This document shows, one piece after another, positions 1 to 4,463 of a stretch of 7,160 nucleotides of DNA; within the stretch, counting starts at the first letter, position 1, and the number at the start of each line of letters is the position of its first letter. The DNA lies in the NCBI GenBank assembly GCA_948467645.1, contig CAOKFD010000106.1, positions 1-7,160 of the forward strand, written 5' to 3'. Both the position numbers and the translations under genes were made by a program. Origin of the DNA: Fimadaptatus sp948467645 (GTDB lineage Bacteria > Bacillota > Clostridia > Christensenellales > Aristaeellaceae). The notes beneath the pieces were generated by a model, which saw only the letters and a program-made list of their open reading frames with translations, had not been told where the DNA came from and ran no database searches.

Positions 1-12
1 CGGCCATCCATG

Positions 13-43
13 CCGCGCCCACCATAAATTAAAGTGGGCGCGG
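13..43. repeat. Perfect 10-bp hairpin, AT-rich loop
   Basis: CCGCGCCCAC at 13-22 is perfectly complementary to GTGGGCGCGG at 34-43, with an 11-nt A/T-rich loop. No T-run follows on either strand, so it does not look like a standard intrinsic terminator. It may be the 5' part of a structured RNA or the edge of a repeat element that continues left of the window. The pairing is seen directly; any function is inference. Confidence 0.7.
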
Positions 44-166
44 AAGATGTAATCAGTCCTTGCGGTTCTGTATAAGCATGTTCCACGCTCAGAGAGCGAC
101 AAAGCAATAGTCGCGGCAAATTTCCGTTGCCCTCCAACGCTTCGCCGCCCACCCAAACTCCGCAAG

Positions 167-211
167 GTCAACCCTGTTTGACAGGGGTTGGCAACAACCC
201 CTTAACTGTCA
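167..211 (+). repeat. Overlapping, mutually exclusive hairpins
   Basis: Several stems compete here. CCCTGT (172-177) pairs with ACAGGG (181-186). GGGGTTG (184-190) pairs with CAACCCC (195-201) around a GCAA loop, and this stem extends through TGACA (179-183) with TGTCA (207-211). The upstream CAACCC (169-174) can also pair with GGGTTG (185-190). GTCAA (167-171) can pair with TTGAC (178-182). Segment 184-190 therefore has two alternative partners, as in attenuators and other RNA switches. The pairings are directly visible; switching is inference. Confidence 0.55.
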
Positions 212-214
212 CAA

Positions 215-294
215 AGCCCAGCCAGCGCGCCGTGTCAAGGATGCCGAAGGCACGGCGAAGCCGCTTGTCCTTGACTCGGTGCGCTGGCTGGGCT
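215..294 (+). repeat. Large branched inverted repeat (27-bp arms)
   Basis: Arms 215-241 and 268-294 match at 25 of 27 positions. Read as plus-strand RNA, one of the two exceptions (G229 with U280) is a G-U wobble and the other (U233/U276) a U-U, so the stem is nearly continuous. On the minus strand the same positions become A-C and A-A mismatches. The apex contains two tandem mini-hairpins with GAA loops, TGCC-GAA-GGCA (242-252) and CGGC-GAA-GCCG (253-263), giving a Y-shaped tip. The second includes GCGAAGC, known as an exceptionally stable mini-hairpin in single-stranded DNA. Candidates are a structured RNA domain, a REP/MITE-like repeat unit, or a folded single-stranded DNA recognition site. 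No coding potential is credible across it. Confidence 0.75.
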
Positions 295-370
295 ACATTC
301 CTGCATTGCCTGTCCGCATCTTCCGCACTAAGCAAACAACGCGCCACCAAACGACACCGCGTCGTAACCC

Positions 371-410
371 AACCCCTCCACAGCCCTAGAAAGGAGCGCG
401 GAGGGGTTTT
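371..410 (+). terminator. Terminator-like hairpin, plus strand
   Basis: AACCCCTCC (371-379) pairs perfectly with GGAGGGGTT (400-408), and the 3' arm runs into a short T-tract (TTTT, 407-410, then C). This is the form of a plus-strand intrinsic terminator with a long 20-nt loop. No plus-strand protein gene precedes it, so if it works it would end a non-coding plus-strand transcript. On the minus strand there is no T-run after the stem. Confidence 0.45.
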
Positions 411-471
411 CGTCCCCAAGCTGCGCAAGTATTATCGGCGTCCGCGCGCTAAGCCCATTCAGCGGGTAACG

Positions 472-522
472 AAAATCCCTCAGCCGTTTCGCGCCAGCTC
501 CCCTTTCAGGTGAGCCTTTTGG
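472..522. repeat. Clostridial REP-like palindromic unit
   Basis: Read on the minus strand this runs from CCAAAAGGCTCACC through GGGGAGC to GGCTGAGGGATT. From memory it matches the layout of a short palindromic repeat common between genes in gut Clostridia (AAAGGCTCCCC, loop, GGGGAGC, then a GCGAAGC-like hairpin and CTGAGGG). GCTCCCC (497-503) pairs with GGTGAGC (509-515) except at one position, and CTTTTGG follows on the plus strand, so it could also act as a terminator between converging transcripts. It begins 17 bp beyond the stop of the LysM gene. Family membership was not checked by search. Confidence 0.5.
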
Positions 523-538
523 CAGCACACCGCCCAAC

Positions 539-1453
539 TTACGTAGTCCTGACCTCCGGCGCGCATATCACGCGCCCCGCCGTGAAGTCCGACGGCGCAA
601 GCTCTGCGTTTATTTTAAGCAGCCTCGATACAGTCGTGCCGAACCTCTGCGCCAGCGTATTCAGCGTCTCACCCTGATCGATTACATGCGATCTCGTGCC
701 GTCTGCGCATAGCCTTCTCGAACCCTCGGGCGGTATGCACAGCCTTTGCCCCGCCGGTATCGCGCTTACATCCACGTCCGGATTGGCGGCCTGCAATGCG
801 TTATACGATACGTTATACCGCGTCAGCACCGTACCGTATCCCCAACCCAGCGGCATTATGATCGTCCTGCTTCCTTTAGGGCAGACCTTCTGCGTCGGCC
901 GGATTGTGCAATCGGTACAGCCGGAATTACCGCCTGAACTGCTCGAATCATCGCCGGGATACACGGGCGGCAAATCGGGCGGCGCGATGGGCGCTGTCGG
1001 CCTGTCGCTCGGCACGCACAGCAATTGCCCCACCTGCAGTGCCGTCGGGTCTACATACGGGTTCAGCTCGCTCAGTGTATACACGGGTATGCCGTAATAC
1101 GCCGCTATCGAGGAATATGTATCGCCGCGCCTGACCTCGTACAATTCGCCGGTCGAGCAGGCGGCGCTGTTCATCGGCACGCAGATTTCGTCGCCGAAGT
1201 TCAGGTGGTCAAAGTCCACGCCTCTATTAGCCGTGCGTATCGCCTCGGGCTTTACGCCGTACCGCGCCGCCACCGAGTCCAGCGTATCGGTCGTGCGCCA
1301 GGTATACCGCGTCTGGCCGCGCGGGCATATGCGCACTATTGTCACATGATTTCCGCCACTCGTGCCGTCGCCGCTTGCGCCGCCCTCTTCCACTAGCACG
1401 TCGTCGGGCAGGGTAGTCACCTGATCGTCGTAATTGGTAGTCTGATTTTCCAA
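539..1453 (-). CDS. Four-LysM-domain protein
   Basis: This 304-residue protein is built almost wholly from LysM modules, which in known families bind N-acetylglucosamine-containing glycans such as peptidoglycan. Four modules are visible at about residues 43-93, 104-148, 191-241 (the most divergent) and 254-299. A Pro/Ser/Gly-rich linker (149-188) splits them into two pairs. Each module is bracketed by cysteines 47-48 residues apart (43/91, 99/146, 191/239, 249/297), and a CTDC motif lies in the linker. The start is a TTG, chosen because AGGAGGTGA lies 6 nt upstream. The N-terminus is acidic, with no signal peptide or membrane segment, so export or release is unexplained. Spore-coat or spore-associated LysM proteins lacking a signal peptide are one precedent, but nothing here proves that role. 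It is transcribed divergently from murA. Enzymatic domains are absent. Confidence 0.88.
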   Translation of the reverse strand: MENQTTNYDDQVTTLPDDVLVEEGGASGDGTSGGNHVTIVRICPRGQTRYTWRTTDTLDSVAARYGVKPEAIRTANRGVDFDHLNFGDEICVPMNSAACSTGELYEVRRGDTYSSIAAYYGIPVYTLSELNPYVDPTALQVGQLLCVPSDRPTAPIAPPDLPPVYPGDDSSSSGGNSGCTDCTIRPTQKVCPKGSRTIIMPLGWGYGTVLTRYNVSYNALQAANPDVDVSAIPAGQRLCIPPEGSRRLCADGTRSHVIDQGETLNTLAQRFGTTVSRLLKINAELAPSDFTAGRVICAPEVRTT

Positions 1454-1459
1454 ATCGGC

Positions 1460-1468
1460 TCACCTCCT
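1460..1468 (-). promoter_or_regulatory. RBS of LysM gene (decides TTG start)
   Basis: AGGAGGTGA read on the minus strand is a full complement to the 16S rRNA tail. It sits 6 nt before TTG at 1453-1451, and no ATG or GTG start is better placed. The 13 bases AGGAGGTGAGCCG are identical to those in front of murA. Confidence 0.85.
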
Positions 1469-1551
1469 GATGCTTCATACTATTCATTTAAGGCGGTGCG
1501 CGTTACATTAACTCTATCGCCTTTGCTGTTAAATATGGAAGAAAACGGAGC

Positions 1552-1582
1552 ATTATAGCCATAGTTAGCCTTAATATAACAA
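1552..1582 (-). promoter_or_regulatory. Promoter of LysM gene
   Basis: On the minus strand a perfect -10 TATAAT lies at 1557-1552. The best -35 candidate is TTGTTA at 1582-1577, with a long 19-nt spacer. The -10 is convincing; the -35 is weak. The leader would be about 90 nt. Confidence 0.55.
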
Positions 1583-1588
1583 TACAAA

Positions 1589-1602
1589 CGCCATATGTGG
1601 CG
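1589..1602. promoter_or_regulatory. Palindrome between divergent promoters
   Basis: CGCCATATGTGGCG is an inverted repeat (CGCCA / TGGCG around TATG). It sits 6 bp from the LysM -35 and 19 bp from the murA -35. Its position suits an operator serving both promoters, but no regulator is identified and this is inference. Confidence 0.35.
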
Positions 1603-1621
1603 GCATTGTCCGGTAAAGTGG

Positions 1622-1650
1622 TTGCACTCGGGCCGGAATTTGTGTATAAT
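1622..1650 (+). promoter_or_regulatory. SigA-type promoter of murA
   Basis: TTGCAC (1622-1627), a 17-nt spacer and a perfect TATAAT (1645-1650) form a strong housekeeping promoter. Transcription should start near 1657, leaving a leader of about 130 nt with three stem-loops before the murA start. Confidence 0.8.
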
Positions 1651-1687
1651 TAAATACCGTGGTGGTATATCCGCGCATTTTGGAATC

Positions 1688-1714
1688 AGGCCGCTTTTTC
1701 TTTTCATGCGGCTT
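1688..1714 (+). other. Stem-loop in murA leader
   Basis: AGGCCGC (1688-1694) pairs with GCGGCTT (1708-1714), including one G-U, around a pyrimidine-rich 13-nt loop. It is not followed by a T-run, so it is not a terminator. Its role in the leader is unknown. Confidence 0.4.
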
Positions 1715-1735
1715 ACTATATAAGACCCAGTTAAT

Positions 1736-1779
1736 CGCGCCCCCGCGCGCGGTGCAGGAGGTGAGCCGGCCAAGGCCGG
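1736..1779 (+). promoter_or_regulatory. murA RBS between two GC hairpins
   Basis: The ideal Shine-Dalgarno AGGAGGTGA (1756-1764) is 23 nt before the ATG at 1788, too far for normal initiation. A tight hairpin, CCGGC (1766-1770) with GCCGG (1775-1779) around CAAG, fills this gap. Folded, it leaves about 9 unpaired bases between SD and ATG, a normal distance. A second hairpin, CGCGC (1736-1740) with GCGCG (1745-1749), lies just upstream, so the SD sits in an open stretch between two stems. Phage T4 gene 25 is a known case of a hairpin shortening an SD-start distance. The pairing is seen directly; the role is inference. Confidence 0.6.
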
Positions 1780-1787
1780 ATTACGAT

Positions 1788-3062
1788 ATGGCGATAGAGG
1801 ATGTGCTAAAGATTTGGGGCGGCATACCGCTCAAGGGCAGTGTGACCGTCAGCGGCGGCAAAAACGCGGCGGTTGCGATAATACCGGCGGCGCTGCTGGC
1901 CGACGACGTATCGTATATTGAAAATCTGCCCGAAATAGACGACGTATACGTGCTCGAGGAGATGCTGATCGAATTGGGCGCGCAGGTGGAGTTCAAAAAC
2001 GGCGTAATGCGCATCGACGCGCGCACGCTGTCGTCCTACCGCCCGCCGCTGGAGCTGGCGTGCCGTATGCGCGCGTCGTACTACCTGCTTGGCGTACTGC
2101 TCGGGCGGTTTGGCAAGGCGGAGGTTCCGATGCCGGGCGGCTGCGACATAGGCGCGCGCCCCATCGACCAGACGGTCAAGGGATTGACAATGCTGGGCGT
2201 TAATTACGAAAGCCGCGCGGGCGTGATGTACGTAAGCGGTCAGGAGCTGCACGGCGCGGACGTATACCTTGATATGCCCAGCGTGGGTGCGACGATGAAC
2301 ACGATACTGACCGCTGTGCTGGCGCAGGGCGTGACCCAGATTCACAACGCCGCGCGCGAGCCGCACGTGGTCGATCTGGCCAACTTCCTCAACAGCATGG
2401 GCGCGTCCATCAAGGGCGCGGGCACCGATACCATACGCATACGCGGCGTGCGTTCGCTGCACGGCACGCACTATACCATAATCCCCGACCAGATTGAAAC
2501 CGGCACGCTGATGCTGGCGGCGGCGGTGACGCACGGCGATGTGGAGATTCACGGCGTAATCCCCACCCACATGGAGGCATTGACCGCCAAGATGCTGGAG
2601 ATGGGCATATATGTGCATAGTCAGGAGGACGTAATCCACGTGCGCGCCACGGCGGGCCGTCCGAGAGGACTTACTATAAAGACGCAATACTATCCCGGCT
2701 TCCCGACCGATCTTCAGCAGCCGATGACGGCGCTGCTGTGCACGTCGGGCGGCTCGTCGGTCGTCAGCGAGACGATATACGAAAGCCGCTTCAAGTACGC
2801 CGAGGAGCTTTTGCGCATGGGCGCGAATATCCGCGTGATGGACAGAATCGCGATTATCGAGGGCGTTGACCGGCTGACCGGCTGCCGGGTACACGCGCCC
2901 GATCTGCGCGCGGGCGCGGCGCTGGTTGTGGCGGCGCTGGGCTGCGAGGGCGTGGCCGAGATAAGCGGCGTGCGCTTCATCGACCGCGGCTACGACCGCA
3001 TGGAGGAAAAGCTGCGCTCGCTGGGCGCGCATATAGAGCGCGTGCGCATGGACGTGGGCTGA
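1788..3062 (+). CDS. murA: UDP-GlcNAc 1-carboxyvinyltransferase MurA
   Basis: MurA transfers enolpyruvate from phosphoenolpyruvate to UDP-N-acetylglucosamine, the first committed cytoplasmic step of peptidoglycan synthesis. The 424-residue length matches the family (419 in E. coli). Hallmarks are SGGKNA near the N-terminus (Lys25-Asn26, equivalent to E. coli Lys22-Asn23), PGGCDIGARP with the catalytic Cys119 (E. coli Cys115) and Arg124 (Arg120), PGFPTD with Asp308 (Asp305), DLRAGAAL with Arg374 (Arg371), and DRGYDR with Arg400 (Arg397). All key residues are kept, so the enzyme should be active. A Cys rather than Asp at position 119 predicts fosfomycin sensitivity. Bacillota often have two murA paralogues, and which one this is cannot be told here. 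The ATG at 1788 is chosen because MurA homology begins directly after it; the frame stays open upstream to 1659, but those residues do not resemble MurA. Expression probably depends on the leader hairpins. Confidence 0.96.
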   Translation: MAIEDVLKIWGGIPLKGSVTVSGGKNAAVAIIPAALLADDVSYIENLPEIDDVYVLEEMLIELGAQVEFKNGVMRIDARTLSSYRPPLELACRMRASYYLLGVLLGRFGKAEVPMPGGCDIGARPIDQTVKGLTMLGVNYESRAGVMYVSGQELHGADVYLDMPSVGATMNTILTAVLAQGVTQIHNAAREPHVVDLANFLNSMGASIKGAGTDTIRIRGVRSLHGTHYTIIPDQIETGTLMLAAAVTHGDVEIHGVIPTHMEALTAKMLEMGIYVHSQEDVIHVRATAGRPRGLTIKTQYYPGFPTDLQQPMTALLCTSGGSSVVSETIYESRFKYAEELLRMGANIRVMDRIAIIEGVDRLTGCRVHAPDLRAGAALVVAALGCEGVAEISGVRFIDRGYDRMEEKLRSLGAHIERVRMDVG

Positions 3063-3080
3063 ATACAGTAAGGCAATTGT

Positions 3081-3123
3081 GCCGCCGCATGGGGAAGCAG
3101 GCTTCTCCGTGCGGCGGTTTTTT
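3081..3123 (+). terminator. Terminator of murA
   Basis: A 16-bp stem begins with CCGCCGCA (3082-3089), closes with TGCGGCGG (3110-3117), and is extended inward by GGGGAAG pairing with CTTCTCC. TTTTTT follows at 3118-3123. It lies 19 bp after the murA stop codon and is a very strong plus-strand intrinsic terminator. Confidence 0.93.
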
Positions 3124-3157
3124 GCCTGGAGCAATCTTAGTCAGATTGGAACAGGTC

Positions 3158-3185
3158 AAGGCATAATCCCGACGGTTTATGCCTT
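3158..3185. repeat. 9-bp inverted repeat beyond murA terminator
   Basis: AAGGCATAA (3158-3166) is perfectly complementary to TTATGCCTT (3177-3185). Smaller palindromes flank it: CAATC/GATTG (3132-3148) and CTGAA/TTCAG (3222-3234). Bases 3124-3305 otherwise contain no gene, promoter or recognisable element. The stem lacks a T-run and lies between two well-formed terminators, so it is unlikely to terminate transcription itself. Confidence 0.45.
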
Positions 3186-3305
3186 AACAGCGCCTTTAGC
3201 CCTGAACGCGCGCTGCTTAGTCTGAACTATTCAGAACTTGCATTGCCTAAAAACGCTCCCTTATTGTAGCGCGCAAGCCTTAAAACCAACTTAAATGCCT
3301 TACAT

Positions 3306-3351
3306 AAAAAACATCGCCGCTCCGAATGCGCTTTGCACCCGAAGCGGCGAT
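3306..3351 (-). terminator. Terminator of thuA-like gene
   Basis: On the minus strand a 17-bp stem (3351-3335 with 3329-3313, including three G-U pairs) begins with ATCGCCGCT and closes with AGCGGCGAT. After one G it runs into TTTTTT (3311-3306). It starts 19 bp past the stop codon of the ThuA-like gene. Confidence 0.92.
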
Positions 3352-3370
3352 AATTATTTGATTAAGTCAC

Positions 3371-4108
3371 TTAGATACCCGCCAGCTCGTTGGGCGTGAC
3401 CTTGCAATGGCGCGCGGTGTTCAGCTCCACCTCGCACTTGCGCGGCGCGGCCCAGCGGATCGCGTTCTTGATTACCTGCTGCACTTCCTTCTGGTAATAT
3501 ACCGGGAAGGTCTCATGGCCGCCCTGGAAGTAGAATATGCGGCCCGCGCCCCTGCGCCAGCAGCAGCCCGAGCGGAACACCTCGCCGCCCTGCACCCACG
3601 AAATGAATACCTGAAGGTCGGGCTGGGGTATGTCGAAGTATTCGCCGTAAGACTCGTCCATGGGTATCTCGAAATACTCGCCCAGGCCCGCCACTATCGG
3701 ATGGCCCGGCGCGACTACCCAGTAGCGCTGCAACTCGTCGTTCTCGCGCCAGCGCAGCGTCTCGGTGTGCGTGCCCATAAGCAGGCGGAAGGGCTTGCTG
3801 GCGTGCGCGGAGTGCAGCGCGATGAAGCCCATGCCGTCCAGCACGCGGTTCTTTACGCGCATCGCGACCTCGTCCAGCACCTTGTGGTGCGCCATGTGGC
3901 CCCACCAGACCAGCACGTCGGTGTTGTCCAGCACTTCCTGTGTAAGGCCGTTTTCGGGCTGATCCAGCGTGGCGGTGCGCACCTCTATGTCCTCCTCGGT
4001 GCCCAAAAAATCGGCGATTGCGCCATGTATGCCCTTGGGATAGACCTTGGCTACGCGCTCCTCGTTGCGCTCGTGCTCATATTCGTTCCATACGGTTACG
4101 CGAATCAT
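3371..4108 (-). CDS. ThuA-like domain protein
   Basis: The 245-residue product covers one ThuA-like domain, an alpha/beta fold related to class I glutamine amidotransferases. ThuA in rhizobia takes part in trehalose and related disaccharide utilisation, probably via 3-keto-sugar formation. Visible family features are the N-terminal strand MIRVTVWNEY, DVLVWWGHMAHHKV (64-77), GFIALHSAHASKPFRLLMG (94-112), GHPI (135-138), SGCCWRRGAGRIFYFQGG (180-197) and HETFPVY (198-204). There is no signal peptide, so it should be cytosolic. The ATG at 4108 is preferred because AGGAGG lies 6 nt upstream; an in-frame GTG at 4114 abuts that site and is a poor start. It is a single-gene unit without sugar transporter, dehydrogenase or regulator nearby, so the substrate cannot be named, and I do not assign the symbol thuA. 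Confidence 0.88.
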   Translation of the reverse strand: MIRVTVWNEYEHERNEERVAKVYPKGIHGAIADFLGTEEDIEVRTATLDQPENGLTQEVLDNTDVLVWWGHMAHHKVLDEVAMRVKNRVLDGMGFIALHSAHASKPFRLLMGTHTETLRWRENDELQRYWVVAPGHPIVAGLGEYFEIPMDESYGEYFDIPQPDLQVFISWVQGGEVFRSGCCWRRGAGRIFYFQGGHETFPVYYQKEVQQVIKNAIRWAAPRKCEVELNTARHCKVTPNELAGI

Positions 4109-4114
4109 GTTCAC

Positions 4115-4120
4115 CCTCCT
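4115..4120 (-). promoter_or_regulatory. RBS of thuA-like gene
   Basis: AGGAGG on the minus strand is followed by GTGAAC and then ATG (4108-4106). The 6-nt spacing fits the ATG and rules out the adjacent GTG. Confidence 0.85.
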
Positions 4121-4185
4121 GACAAATCAATTTGTTATTTTGCGCGGGGATTAGCTGCGTTTATGTTTAGTCCGGATTCACAGGT

Positions 4186-4214
4186 ATTATAGCACATCGG
4201 ATTATCGCGCGCAA
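4186..4214 (-). promoter_or_regulatory. Promoter of thuA-like gene
   Basis: On the minus strand TTGCGC (4214-4209) and TATAAT (4191-4186) are separated by 17 nt, and TGC directly precedes the -10, making it an extended -10 promoter. Transcription should begin near 4179, giving a leader of about 70 nt. A short inverted repeat, CGCCG/CGGCG (4217-4234), lies immediately upstream of the -35 and could be a regulator site. Confidence 0.78.
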
Positions 4215-4413
4215 TGCGCCGTGAAAAATCGGCGTGAGGAATTTTAATGGCCGCGTAAGCAAATTTACGACACAAAATAAAGTGCGCTATACGAGAAGGC
4301 TGAGTATGTTCGGAAACGCAGGCGGTGCGTAAAAACTGCGGCAGGCGTATGTTCCAAGGCTTGTTCCGCACAGGCAGAAGCCAGCGTTTCGCGCCTGCCT
4401 TAAATAACCGCAC
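4215..4413. other. Gene-free spacer
   Basis: Between the ThuA-gene promoter and the next terminator I see no credible gene. A 98-codon minus-strand open frame crosses it but runs over both the terminator of the gene upstream and the ThuA promoter, and has no recognisable domain. The stretch contains CAGGC/GCCTG arms around CGTTTCGCGCC (4385-4395), an 11-mer also present in the repeat at 485-495, and two copies of GTATGTTC. It may hold a decayed copy of a palindromic repeat. Confidence 0.35.
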
Positions 4414-4445
4414 AAAAACAGCCGCCGACAAAAAGTCAACGGCTG
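4414..4445 (-). terminator. Terminator of Ig-repeat membrane protein gene
   Basis: On the minus strand CAGCCGTTGAC (4445-4435) pairs with GTCGGCGGCTG (4429-4419), eleven pairs including two G-U, around a TTTTT loop. TTTTT (4418-4414) follows. It starts 18 bp after the stop codon at 4464. Confidence 0.93.
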
Positions 4446-4463
4446 AGTAAATCTGATTAAGGG

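Larger units (their letters stand above)
1..538. other. Gene-free structured intergenic region
   Basis: No reading frame here has a plausible Shine-Dalgarno, a recognisable domain or independence from the inverted repeats. Besides the hairpins listed separately, CGCTC (86-90) pairs with GAGCG (94-98), GGCAA (115-119) with TTGCC (127-131), and ACGAC (351-355) with GTCGT (361-365). Two longer-range complements exist: GCGGAAGATG (40-49) with CATCTTCCGC (317-326), and CCTTGCGG (58-65) with CCGCAAGG (160-167). Either a structured plus-strand RNA or a cluster of dispersed palindromic repeats would explain this density. The region probably continues left of the window. Confidence 0.5.

Noticed and set aside
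1..410. Known large RNAs (RNase P, tmRNA, group II intron)
   Set aside because: I looked for hallmark sequences of these RNAs, such as the conserved RNase P core words, a tmRNA CCA-type end and intron domain V, and found none. A proper covariance search was not possible.
127..513. 128-codon plus-strand open frame
   Set aside because: It starts at a TTG without Shine-Dalgarno, runs straight through the inverted repeats and both terminator-like hairpins, and the protein has no recognisable domain and low-complexity basic composition.
168..537. Two minus-strand open frames (168-428 and 328-537)
   Set aside because: They overlap each other and the repeats, and neither has a ribosome binding site. 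Similar translations are typical of palindromic repeats misread as genes.
1659..1787. Upstream extension of murA
   Set aside because: The frame is open, but a start there would coincide with the transcription start. The added residues do not resemble MurA and would span the leader hairpins.
1806..3134. 442-codon minus-strand open frame opposite murA
   Set aside because: It is antisense to a clear murA and Ala/Arg/His-rich as expected of a GC-rich shadow frame. It also crosses the murA terminator.
3407..4192. 261-codon plus-strand open frame opposite the ThuA-like gene
   Set aside because: Shadow of a well-supported gene. It has no Shine-Dalgarno and ends inside that gene's promoter.
4135..4431. 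98-codon minus-strand open frame
   Set aside because: It begins inside the terminator of the preceding gene and covers the promoter and leader of the ThuA-like gene. No domain is recognisable.
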